DNA of 12,512 nucleotides from CAYUWG01 sp964448285 (GTDB taxonomy: Bacteria > Bacteroidota > Ignavibacteria > SZUA-365): positions 1 through 12,512 of the forward strand of contig CAYUWG010000089.1 in the NCBI GenBank assembly GCA_964448285.1. The letters run 5' to 3'. The position numbers were made by a program, and so were the translations under genes. A model generated the notes under the pieces. The model did not search any database. It saw only the letters and a list, made by a program, of their open reading frames with translations, and had not been told where the DNA came from. Positions 1 through 7,325 of this stretch are shown here, piece after piece (the first letter of the stretch is position 1; every line of letters starts with the position of its first letter).

Positions 1-491
1 GAATGCGCCGCGCACAAATCGCACGGCAGCAGGTTGCTATTTTCAAACCTTCGATCGACACGCGATACAGCTCCGAACATATCGTCTCACACAGCGGCTC
101 GTCGCTCGCTTCGATCAACGTCACTTCCGCGCAGGAAATTCTCGAAAAAGCGTATCGCGTGAATGTTGTCGGAATCGATGAGGCGCAGTTCTTCGAACCA
201 TCTCTCGTCGATGTGTGCGAGCAGCTCGCTCAGGAAGGTCATCGCGTCATCGTCGCAGGCCTCGATCAGGATTACCTGGGAAAGCCATTCGAACCCATTC
301 CCCAACTCCTCGCCATTGCCGAGTACATTACGAAGACACTTGCCATCTGCGTCGTGTGTGGGAATCCCGCCAACCGCACGCAGCGAGTAACGCACAGCGG
401 TGAACGCGTTCTCGTCGGCGCAGCCGATGCGTATGAAGCCCGTTGCCGTAAGTGCTTCGATCCCTCTCTCAGCGTTACGGAAGCGGAATGA
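1..491 (+). CDS. tdk: Thymidine kinase, type II (5'-truncated by window edge)
   Basis: This enzyme transfers the gamma-phosphate of ATP to thymidine or deoxyuridine in cytosolic pyrimidine salvage. The reading frame is open to the left edge, with the first whole codon at position 3. The P-loop (GxMFSGKT type) that starts this family therefore lies outside the window, and probably only 20-30 residues are missing. Visible family marks are the Walker B/catalytic segment DEAQFF, the GLDQDYLGKPF stretch, and two cysteine pairs (CVVC and CRKC) that form the structural zinc site around the nucleoside-binding lasso. The segment between the pairs (RTQRVTHSGE, then a Tyr-containing YEARC) matches the lasso of type II enzymes. 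The stop codon overlaps the next start in an ATGA arrangement, so translation is probably coupled to the nucleoside transporter. The ATG at 3 is internal and should not be taken as the real start. Confidence 0.95.
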   Translation, partial: MRRAQIARQQVAIFKPSIDTRYSSEHIVSHSGSSLASINVTSAQEILEKAYRVNVVGIDEAQFFEPSLVDVCEQLAQEGHRVIVAGLDQDYLGKPFEPIPQLLAIAEYITKTLAICVVCGNPANRTQRVTHSGERVLVGAADAYEARCRKCFDPSLSVTEAE

Positions 492-1843
492 TCGAAAGCA
501 TCTTTCGCGGACTTCTCGGTATCGCGCTTATCCTTGGAATCGCACTTCTCTTCTCGTCGGGCAGGAAGAGCGTGAAGTGGCCGCTCGTTGCGAAAGCGCT
601 GCTCCTCCAAATCGTTTTCGGCATCCTCGTCATCAAAGGCAATGCGCTCGGTACCATCTTCGCACCGTTCGCTTGGCCAAAGCTCGCGTTCGATTTCATC
701 AGTCGTGCTTTCGTCAAACTGCTTTCCTTCACGGTCGAAGGTTCACGCTTCGTTTTTGGCGAGCTGGCAATGAGTCCCGGCCAGGATGGTTCGCTCGGCT
801 TCTTCTTCGCTTTCCAGGTTTTGCCGACGATCATCTTCTTCGCGACTCTCATGTCTTTACTTTATTACCTCGGAATCATGCAACGTGTCGTCCAGGGAAT
901 GGCGTGGATCATGATGAAAGTGCTCGGAACGAGCGGAGCGGAATCCCTCTCGAACTCTGCGAACATTTTCGTCGGCCAAACCGAAGCGCCGTTGATGATC
1001 AAACCTTTTCTCAAAGACATGACGCGGTCGGAGCTTCTCACCATCATGACCGGCGGCATGGCGACGATCGCGGGCGGTGTGATGGCTGCCTACGTTCAAA
1101 TGTTGGGGTACGGGTATTCTCAGGTTCATCACATTTCCATCACCGAAGCACAAGTCCTTTTCGCGGCACAGTTGCTCGGAGCCAGCATCATGGCCGCACC
1201 GGCTTCGATGCTCATCAGCAAGATTCTCGTACCGGAGCTTTACACACCGAAGACCTATGGACGGGTAACGATCTCGAAGGAAAAGAACGCAGCGAACGTC
1301 ATCGATGCTGCAGCCGTCGGAGCATCGGAGGGTTTGCAACTCGCGCTGAATGTCGGTGCCATGTTGCTCGCGTTCATTGCACTCATAGCGTTGGCAAACT
1401 ACGGGCTTGGGCTTGTCGGTCGCATCGGTGGTATCAACGAGTTCCTTGTCGCAACGTTCGGGAAACCTCTCAGCCTCCAATTGCTCTTCGGCGTCATGCT
1501 TCAGTACGTCGCGTTCGGTATCGGACTACCGTGGAACGAATCATTTCAGGTGGGAAGCTTGCTCGGGACCAAAGTGGTGCTGAATGAATTCGTTGCCTAC
1601 CTGGAAATGTCGGACATGATCGCCAAAGGTGTCATCTACTCGGAAAAGGCGATCACGATGTCGGCGTTCGCGCTCTGTGGCTTTGCGAACTTCTCCTCGA
1701 TTGCAATTCAAGTCGGCGGTCTCAGTCCACTTGCGCCTGAGCGGAGAAAGGATATTTCGTCTCTCGGCCTTCGCGCCGTGCTCGGTGGGATGCTTGCGAC
1801 ACTGCTGACGGCAACGATCGCTGGTATACTCGTCGGTTTTTGA
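488..1843 (+). CDS. nupC: Concentrative nucleoside transporter (CNT/NupC family)
   Basis: This is a polytopic inner-membrane symporter importing nucleosides, of 451 residues. I chose the ATG at 488 because it overlaps the thymidine kinase stop (ATGA) and gives the usual short N-terminus before the first hydrophobic helix (residues 7-22). Starting at 452 would add 12 polar residues inside the kinase gene. CNT marks in order are the GQTEAPLMIKPFL motif (163-175, base recognition), LGTKVVLNEFVAY (359-371, with the ribose-binding Glu367), and ALCGFANFSSIAIQVGGLSPLAPERR spread over 395-420 with Asn401. Asn159 and Val162, just before GQTE, sit where the Vibrio cholerae transporter binds Na+, so Na+ coupling is likely. 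The N-terminal and C-terminal nucleoside-recognition/gate regions are both present and intact. Substrate preference (purine or pyrimidine) cannot be read with certainty, but the flanking kinase and phosphorylase suggest both may be imported. Confidence 0.95.
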   Translation: MIESIFRGLLGIALILGIALLFSSGRKSVKWPLVAKALLLQIVFGILVIKGNALGTIFAPFAWPKLAFDFISRAFVKLLSFTVEGSRFVFGELAMSPGQDGSLGFFFAFQVLPTIIFFATLMSLLYYLGIMQRVVQGMAWIMMKVLGTSGAESLSNSANIFVGQTEAPLMIKPFLKDMTRSELLTIMTGGMATIAGGVMAAYVQMLGYGYSQVHHISITEAQVLFAAQLLGASIMAAPASMLISKILVPELYTPKTYGRVTISKEKNAANVIDAAAVGASEGLQLALNVGAMLLAFIALIALANYGLGLVGRIGGINEFLVATFGKPLSLQLLFGVMLQYVAFGIGLPWNESFQVGSLLGTKVVLNEFVAYLEMSDMIAKGVIYSEKAITMSAFALCGFANFSSIAIQVGGLSPLAPERRKDISSLGLRAVLGGMLATLLTATIAGILVGF

Positions 1844-1852
1844 AATCCTGCC

Positions 1853-2653
1853 GTGTCGATTCCATCCACAACGGAAGATTTCATTAAGGAACGCTTCGCA
1901 TCGCCGATTGACGTTGCTGTCGTTTTAGGATCGGGATTAGGTGCGTTCGTCGAAAAGCTGCCGGCGGTATTTCGGGTACCGACCTCAGAGATTCCCGGCT
2001 ATCCGCGATCTACCGTAGCCGGACATGGAGGAATCCTCACTTTATCGGAAGTCCACGGCAAACGGACGTTGTTCTTTAGAGGCCGCACGCATGTTTACGA
2101 GGGATATACGACTCAACAAACCGTACTGCCTGCTGCGATTGCTTGTCTGCTTAAGGCAAAGACACTTATCGTAACGAATGCTGCCGGAGGTATGAATCCG
2201 CTCTTTCGTGTGGGCGAATTGATGCTCATTACCGACTATCTCGTCCTGCCGCTTGCAAGGAAGATGGGTCTTGGCCTTCAGACATTGGAATGTTTCGGGA
2301 AGAACGTTCGACTTCTCGATGATAAAACGCTTGCAACCGTACGAACGGCAGCGCACAAAGCAGGGGTACTTCTCCATGAAGGCGTTTACGGATACTGCGC
2401 AGGTCCGACATATGAAACGCGCTCCGAGATTGTCTTCTTTCGCATAGCCGGTGTCGATGCCGGTGGAATGTCCTCTGTTCCGGAAATGATTGTGGCGAAA
2501 AATGCCGGGTTGCAGTGCATCGGGATTTCGTGCATAACGAATAAAGCGATGACCGTGAAGCAAAGTGTTTCGCATGAAGAAGTTACCGCAGTAGCCTCAC
2601 GGGTCGCATCGCAGTTCGAACGCCTCTTACTCGAAATCATCGCGAACCTCTGA
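1853..2653 (+). CDS. punA: Purine nucleoside phosphorylase, trimeric (inosine/guanosine) type
   Basis: This cytosolic enzyme splits inosine and guanosine (and deoxy forms) with phosphate into free base and (deoxy)ribose-1-phosphate. It has 266 residues, slightly short for the family (about 270-290). The start is GTG, 9 bases after the transporter stop, with no strong ribosome binding site, so it probably relies on coupling. Matches to human PNP are GSGLG (26-30, phosphate loop), GRTHVYEGY (77-85, His80 and Tyr82), TNAAGG (108-113), GPTYETRSE (184-192, Tyr187-Glu188 for Phe200-Glu201), GMSSVPE (205-211) and ITNKA (228-232, Asn230 for Asn243). His241 in the SHEEV motif matches human His257. Glu plus Asn at the base-binding sites points to 6-oxopurines rather than methylthioadenosine. 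The segment around residues 130-158, normally NPL-G-N...RF-DM..Y, is shortened and altered. The stop overlaps the next gene's ATG by one base. Confidence 0.93.
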   Translation: MSIPSTTEDFIKERFASPIDVAVVLGSGLGAFVEKLPAVFRVPTSEIPGYPRSTVAGHGGILTLSEVHGKRTLFFRGRTHVYEGYTTQQTVLPAAIACLLKAKTLIVTNAAGGMNPLFRVGELMLITDYLVLPLARKMGLGLQTLECFGKNVRLLDDKTLATVRTAAHKAGVLLHEGVYGYCAGPTYETRSEIVFFRIAGVDAGGMSSVPEMIVAKNAGLQCIGISCITNKAMTVKQSVSHEEVTAVASRVASQFERLLLEIIANL

Positions 2654-4938
2654 TGCGATGGCTCCTCCTCTACTTTGCGCTCTCGCCCTTCACAATGGCG
2701 CAGACAGCAATCGACCTCAGCGGCATGGCAGCCTTTCGATCCGGTGACGACGAGGTTTGGCGCAGCAAATACATTGATGAACGTGAAGGTTGGAACTTCA
2801 TTCCAGTCCCAGGAGCATGGGAGGATCACGGCTATCCCCTCTTGGACGGTTTCGCATGGTATCGCATCCGCTTTCAGATTCCAAAGGAAATTCGGAACGA
2901 TAGTCTCGTGCTCGTCATCTCCGGCATTGACGATGCAGATGAAACGTACTTCAACGGATTCGGCATCGGAAAGACAGGAGAATTCCCTCCGAACCTGCGC
3001 TCTGAACTCCGCTCGTTACGGGTCTATCCGCTCCTGCGCAATCTGCGCGAAGAGCATAACGTCCTGGCTATTCGCGTTTACGATATGGGAGATAATGGCG
3101 GCATCACAGGAAACATCTTTCGAATCATTCGCGCGGACTCTATCGCCTCAGTCCTCAATGAAATCGTCGATGCGCCTCACCGGAAGCCGAGCATGTACTT
3201 CTCGAACGGGGTTATCGTGTCGTCTTTCAATCCGAATTTCGCTTCAGTTGAATGGACAAAGCCGCACTTATACAACGAGTTAGAGCACGGACTGAAAACG
3301 GAATCCATCCTCACGAAGTTAACTGTCACGTACCATCTCGATGGAAGAGAGCAACCGCTCAAAGAACTTCCTCTCCTCACTCATGAATATGTTCGGCAAT
3401 CAGGCGTCATTCGCAGCAGTTATCAGCAGGGCTTCGACGTGTATTGGTGGCATCCTCGATCAACGGAAAGCAGAGTGCTGGTCGTGATGGTGTTAGCCGA
3501 CCGGCATATCGACCTTAACAACTTTGGCGTGCAGTTCGAGCTTCCAAAACAGTACTGGCGCTTCGAACAAATCGATGATGAGAAGGGATTCGAAAAGCGG
3601 CGCTATTTCATCTTCGCATACAACTCGTGCTGCGATGAACTTGCCGAACGTGACTTGAAGGCATTCATCGAACCGAAAAAAACTCCATCGCCATGGTCAC
3701 TGGAAATGGAGATGCAGTATTGGAATACCTTGCGCTCAAAGACACTTTATGCACCGGCTCAGTTTTCTGAGGAAGAACGACAAGTTTACTACCAGTCGCT
3801 TTCAACGATCACCGTTGCAACAGTGAACGAACAGGGACTTGGAAGAAGCCAAATCGTTTCTGCATTCACTCCCCCATCACAGGCATACGCGAAGCCTCGC
3901 GACCATTTGCTCAGTTGCATGGCACTTGCTGAGACGGGTTTGTTGGAAGAAGCACAGGACGGTTTGGAATTCATCCGCAGAGCGCAAACAGGGACTTATA
4001 CCTTCTTCAATGTCTATGGTACCGAAAAAGGTGTCGGTTATCCCTATCTCGTCACTCCATCATGGTACAATGGAGTCGGAAAGGAAGTGACCTGGGACAG
4101 AAAGGATGAAGCCGTTCTTTCATACGACGGTATGGCGCTATACATCGAAGCATTCGATGCGCTGCTTTACAACACGAAGCGAAAAGCGATAGTCGAAGGA
4201 AAGCTGTTCCGTGACAGTTCGTTTATCGCGCCATACTGGAACGAGCTATCATCGAAGGTTGCCGATGTTCTTTCGTATGCTCGTGATAACAGCGGACTTC
4301 TCATGGATGATGCACCTTGGGGACAAGGTCTCTCGGATAAGCCCGGTCTGTATTCGTCGCTTCATGCTGCGGCTGCATTACGGATCGCGGCACAATATGC
4401 ACGCCTGCTGAAGAACGAATTGAAGGCCTTTTTGTATGAACACGCTGCGGAGCAAACTACAAGCGCCATCCGGCGGCTCATCCGTGAAGCGATGAATCAA
4501 TCCGACGCCACGAAGCTTTCTTCTCCTGCGATGCGCGTATTTCATCCATTGCTTGTCGATGGAATCACGCTCGGGATTTTCCCGACAGGATCGGAGGAAG
4601 CGCGATTCGTCCTCGATGTCGTTGAGCGCGGTTTTTCCATAGAAGACAAACCCGGGTATTACAACGCGCTGCCGGATGGCGATTGGTTCGGCAGGCAGGC
4701 ACGACCGGCGATCACTCTTCGACTCGCTCGCGCATATATCGCCAATGGAAATTTGAAGCGCGCAGAAGAGCTCTTCGCACGCATCACCACGCTCGCAGCT
4801 TCAAATAACGGTTTGCTGCCGGGCATCATCGATCCCGTATCGAAGAATTGGTATGGCGCACTTCCTGCTGTCGGTTCCGGTGCGGCGGAGTACATCCTCA
4901 CCGCTGAAGCGATTGCTCGTGCACGCTTGCGGGAGTGA
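2653..4938 (+). CDS. Exported glycosidase-like protein: GH2-type sugar-binding domain plus (alpha/alpha)6-like region
   Basis: The protein has 761 residues and an N-terminal signal peptide (about 1-17, hydrophobic WLLLYFAL then AQ), so it is exported. It lacks a T9SS sorting domain and therefore may stay in the periplasm. Residues about 45-165 look like the jelly-roll sugar-binding domain of family 2 glycoside hydrolases: W-x-F-x-P-V-P-G-A-W-E, DGFAWYRIRF, then YFNG and NVLAIRVYD. Residues about 190-345 look beta-rich and are not recognised; they contain a Cys-Cys pair (326-327). Residues about 355-755 are helical with aromatic/acidic loops (WYNGVGKEVTWDRKDE at 471-486, DDAPWGQGL at 552-560, GLLPGIID at 720-727 and GSGAAEYIL at 741-749). 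These recall (alpha/alpha)6 enzymes such as GH15 glucoamylases. No GH2 catalytic barrel follows the sugar-binding domain. Its ATG lies in the phosphorylase stop (TGATG), so it belongs to the salvage operon. The substrate is unknown; a glycosidase or lyase role is inference. Confidence 0.72.
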   Translation: MRWLLLYFALSPFTMAQTAIDLSGMAAFRSGDDEVWRSKYIDEREGWNFIPVPGAWEDHGYPLLDGFAWYRIRFQIPKEIRNDSLVLVISGIDDADETYFNGFGIGKTGEFPPNLRSELRSLRVYPLLRNLREEHNVLAIRVYDMGDNGGITGNIFRIIRADSIASVLNEIVDAPHRKPSMYFSNGVIVSSFNPNFASVEWTKPHLYNELEHGLKTESILTKLTVTYHLDGREQPLKELPLLTHEYVRQSGVIRSSYQQGFDVYWWHPRSTESRVLVVMVLADRHIDLNNFGVQFELPKQYWRFEQIDDEKGFEKRRYFIFAYNSCCDELAERDLKAFIEPKKTPSPWSLEMEMQYWNTLRSKTLYAPAQFSEEERQVYYQSLSTITVATVNEQGLGRSQIVSAFTPPSQAYAKPRDHLLSCMALAETGLLEEAQDGLEFIRRAQTGTYTFFNVYGTEKGVGYPYLVTPSWYNGVGKEVTWDRKDEAVLSYDGMALYIEAFDALLYNTKRKAIVEGKLFRDSSFIAPYWNELSSKVADVLSYARDNSGLLMDDAPWGQGLSDKPGLYSSLHAAAALRIAAQYARLLKNELKAFLYEHAAEQTTSAIRRLIREAMNQSDATKLSSPAMRVFHPLLVDGITLGIFPTGSEEARFVLDVVERGFSIEDKPGYYNALPDGDWFGRQARPAITLRLARAYIANGNLKRAEELFARITTLAASNNGLLPGIIDPVSKNWYGALPAVGSGAAEYILTAEAIARARLRE

Positions 4939-5057
4939 AGCCGCATTTCGCATCGAAGCTGACATTAAACCATTCACGATCATCGCTATCTTTAACCCGG
5001 AATCTTACTTGTACAGATTCGCTTCTTCCCCATGTAACTATAAGTCCTTTTCAATGC

Positions 5058-5075
5058 TCATTCCTCACAGAATGA
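5058..5075. repeat. Small inverted repeat in the spacer 4939-5139
   Basis: TCATTC and its exact complement GAATGA flank the six-base loop CTCACA. The element lies 64 bases before the start of the repeat protein, in the only sizeable gap of the + strand half of the window. No T-run follows, so it does not look like an intrinsic terminator. It could be an operator or chance. The rest of the 201-bp spacer shows no gene. A loose promoter-like pair (TTGTAC at 5009-5014, TAACTA at 5035-5040) has a 20-base spacing, too wide to call. Confidence 0.25.
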
Positions 5076-5124
5076 ATCACTTCACCGATACGATCTCATG
5101 AATCGCCGCCACTTCTAACAGATT

Positions 5125-5130
5125 AAAGGA
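5125..5130 (+). promoter_or_regulatory. Ribosome binding site AAAGGA for the 14-repeat protein
   Basis: AAAGGA ends nine bases before the ATG at 5140 and is the clearest Shine-Dalgarno sequence on the + strand. It supports the start at 5140, which is followed directly by a signal peptide. It also suggests that this gene, unlike the coupled salvage genes upstream, begins a new translation (and probably transcription) unit. Confidence 0.6.
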
Positions 5131-5139
5131 TACCTCTTA

Positions 5140-7284
5140 ATGAAAATCCTTGCCTTTTCTCTTTTGTACTTATTCACGTTCAGTGCTTCATCGCAGTCTC
5201 AGGAGTGGAAATGGCAGCATCCCTTGCCACAGGGAAATAGTCTTTTCGGTCTGACATTTACTTCACAGAATGAAGGCTACGCCGTCGGTGATGCTGGAAC
5301 GATTCTTAAAACAACCGACGGCGGGCAAAGCTGGAATCCACAGATGAGCGGCATATCAAGTACCTGTCTTGGCGTTTCTTTTCCGTCTCAGACGACCGGC
5401 TACGTCGTTGCAGATTTCGGATTGATTCTTAAATCGACCGATAAAGGTGATCGATGGACGAAGGTCCATGAGGATTCCAGTTTGATTCTGTCGTCTGTCT
5501 TCTTTGTCGATGAGAATCAAGGCTGGGCAGTCGGCGAGTCGCGCGTCTCATTCGATGGAATCGTTCTGCACACCTCTGACGGAGGAACACAATGGTCTCT
5601 TCAGGAAAGTCTTCCAAGTACTCAACTGTCAAGCGTTTTCTTTACAAGCCAGACCACAGGATTTGCGACCGGTGTTGCTGGAACCATCGTCAGGACGACG
5701 GATGGAGGCGTTACCTGGAAAGCGCTCACCAGTGGGACTCCCAACTGGCTGCAGGCTCTATCGTTTATTGACCGGCAAACGGGTTATGCCGTTGGCAATG
5801 GCGGAACGATTCTAAAGACGATAGACGGCGGTGATAACTGGATCCAACTATCGAGCGGCTCGTCTGCCTGGTTGCAATCAGTGAAGTTTACTACTCCCAC
5901 AAACGGGTATATCGTAGGATACAACGGAACTCTTCTCATGACAACCAATGCCGGATCAACGTGGATTACATCGTCTCCATCGACCGATAGCCACGTGCGA
6001 TCGATCGCGTTTTCAGATGCGAGTCATGGTTTTTCTGTCGGAGAGTATGGAGTAATGATGCAAACATCCGATGCGGGGATTACATGGTCGACCTTTTCCA
6101 AAGGAACGACACATGCTCTCTATTCGCTGCATCTTCTCAGTGCAACGACCGGCTTTGCCACCGGTGATTTCGGCGCGTTGCTATACACTACGGACAGCGG
6201 AATTCACTGGACCGAGTTGAATAGCGGAACGAGTTCCTCTCTTGAGTGCGTCCACTTTCCGGATTCGCTCAATGGTTATGTAGCCGGCGAAACGGGAACG
6301 ATTCTGAAAACGACGGATGGTGGTCTCACATGGAAGTCACTGCAAACCGGAACGACGGATTGGCTGCAAACGGTGTATTTCATCAACGCTGATATCGGGT
6401 TTGCCGCCGGTGATAATGGATTGATACTGAAAACAACTGATAGCGGGACAAGCTGGCATATGCAAACCAGCGGCACGGACAGCAGATTGAATGACATTTA
6501 CTTTTCCGATATGAATAACGGATATGCTGTCGGTGGATATGACTATGGTGGTGGAGTCATTCTTAAAACCACGAACGGTGGTGACAACTGGGCAACGATT
6601 TGGACAAACTTCGACGTCTTGCTTTCCGCCATCTGCTTCACGGAAAATGGTCGTGGATTCGCTGTCGGCGGCTATAACACCGGTGTCGGCGGCTTCATCA
6701 TTTCCACGACCGATGCCGGCAGCACATGGAATGAACATCCTTCCGGAACGCAATCTCAGCTTCTCGATGTGACCTTTCTCGATTCCGAGAATGGACATAC
6801 CGTCGGGCAAAGGGGTGCGATTCTGAAAACGACGAATGGCGGGTCATCCTGGTTATTACAAAACAGCGGGACAGCGAATGATCTCTACTCCATCGCATTT
6901 CATAATGATACAAGTGGTTTTATTACCGGCGATGGAGGAACCATACTCACGTATGATAAAAGCGGAACGACACAGGTCAGAAGCGCCGAAATCGCGGCTT
7001 CGCAATTCACATTACTGCCCAGTTATCCGAATCCGTTCGGTTCTGCAAGTCCATCGCTGAATTCTGTAACGTCAATCCCGATTCTTCTTCCATATTCGGG
7101 TCGTGTAACGCTTCGTATCACTGACGTTCTTGGACGCGATATCGCTGATGTTTTTAGCGGACACCTCGCTGTCGGACTACATACGTTTCTATTCAATGCA
7201 CATTCCCTACCGACAGGGTTTTACCTGTACACCGTACTGTTTGAAGGGAAAGCACGAACGATGCGGATGCTTATCATCAATTAG
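5140..7284 (+). CDS. T9SS-secreted YCF48/BNR-like beta-propeller repeat protein
   Basis: The protein has 714 residues with a signal peptide (about 1-19, ending near SASSQSQ) and a type A T9SS sorting domain (about 628-714: SYPNPFG, then VTLRITDVLGRDI, then GFYLYTVLFEGKA). It should be exported by Sec and then carried across the outer membrane by T9SS. In between are 14 units with the core GYAVG-x-x-GTILKTTDGG-x-x-W, starting at residues 46, 87, 128, 174, 215, 256, 297, 338, 379, 420, 461, 506, 552 and 593. The step is 41 residues except in units 3, 11 and 12, which carry 4-5 extra residues. Such units are blades of seven-bladed propellers in the YCF48/HCF136 photosystem-assembly family and in BNR/Asp-box proteins. 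In this setting the role is more likely binding or adhesion than photosystem assembly. The last unit lacks its GG-x-x-W strand. Confidence 0.9.
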   Translation: MKILAFSLLYLFTFSASSQSQEWKWQHPLPQGNSLFGLTFTSQNEGYAVGDAGTILKTTDGGQSWNPQMSGISSTCLGVSFPSQTTGYVVADFGLILKSTDKGDRWTKVHEDSSLILSSVFFVDENQGWAVGESRVSFDGIVLHTSDGGTQWSLQESLPSTQLSSVFFTSQTTGFATGVAGTIVRTTDGGVTWKALTSGTPNWLQALSFIDRQTGYAVGNGGTILKTIDGGDNWIQLSSGSSAWLQSVKFTTPTNGYIVGYNGTLLMTTNAGSTWITSSPSTDSHVRSIAFSDASHGFSVGEYGVMMQTSDAGITWSTFSKGTTHALYSLHLLSATTGFATGDFGALLYTTDSGIHWTELNSGTSSSLECVHFPDSLNGYVAGETGTILKTTDGGLTWKSLQTGTTDWLQTVYFINADIGFAAGDNGLILKTTDSGTSWHMQTSGTDSRLNDIYFSDMNNGYAVGGYDYGGGVILKTTNGGDNWATIWTNFDVLLSAICFTENGRGFAVGGYNTGVGGFIISTTDAGSTWNEHPSGTQSQLLDVTFLDSENGHTVGQRGAILKTTNGGSSWLLQNSGTANDLYSIAFHNDTSGFITGDGGTILTYDKSGTTQVRSAEIAASQFTLLPSYPNPFGSASPSLNSVTSIPILLPYSGRVTLRITDVLGRDIADVFSGHLAVGLHTFLFNAHSLPTGFYLYTVLFEGKARTMRMLIIN
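5275..6957 (+). repeat. Fourteen tandem 123-bp coding repeats (41-residue propeller blades)
   Basis: The repeats encode the units GY/GF-x-x-G...G-x-I/L-L-K-T-T-D-G-G-x-x-W. Ten of the 13 steps are exactly 41 residues; the others are 46, 45 and 46. The copies differ clearly in DNA sequence and in residues between the core positions, so they are old or diversified rather than recently duplicated. Short shared words such as ATTCTxAAAAC recur about every 123 bases. Confidence 0.92.
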
Positions 7285-7316
7285 AGATCATGAGATTGCA
7301 TGTGTTTTCACTTTCC

Positions 7317-7320
7317 GAGG
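7317..7320 (+). promoter_or_regulatory. Ribosome binding site GAGG deciding the start of the arylsulfotransferase-like gene
   Basis: GAGG lies five bases before the ATG at 7326. The alternative ATG at 7290, six bases after the preceding stop, has only a weak AGAGA and would place 12 residues (RLHVFSLSEVF type) before a textbook MKK signal peptide. The 7326 start is therefore preferred. Confidence 0.55.
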
Positions 7321-7325
7321 TGTTT

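Noticed and set aside
857..1480. Minus-strand open frame of 207 residues inside the transporter
   Set aside because: It is antisense to a well supported gene, with low-complexity charged content and no ribosome binding site or family match.
400..1587. Long + strand open frame (395 residues) in another frame over the transporter gene
   Set aside because: It overlaps a clear CNT transporter, is rich in Arg/His/Ser with no domain pattern, and is a shadow frame.
4853..5101. 82-residue + strand frame spanning the end of the exported protein and the spacer
   Set aside because: It starts inside the preceding gene, has no good ribosome binding site, and its composition is not convincing.
5275..6957. 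Regularly spaced repeats that could suggest a CRISPR array
   Set aside because: The period is 123 bases, the copies are diverged, and the reading frame is open throughout; these are protein repeats.
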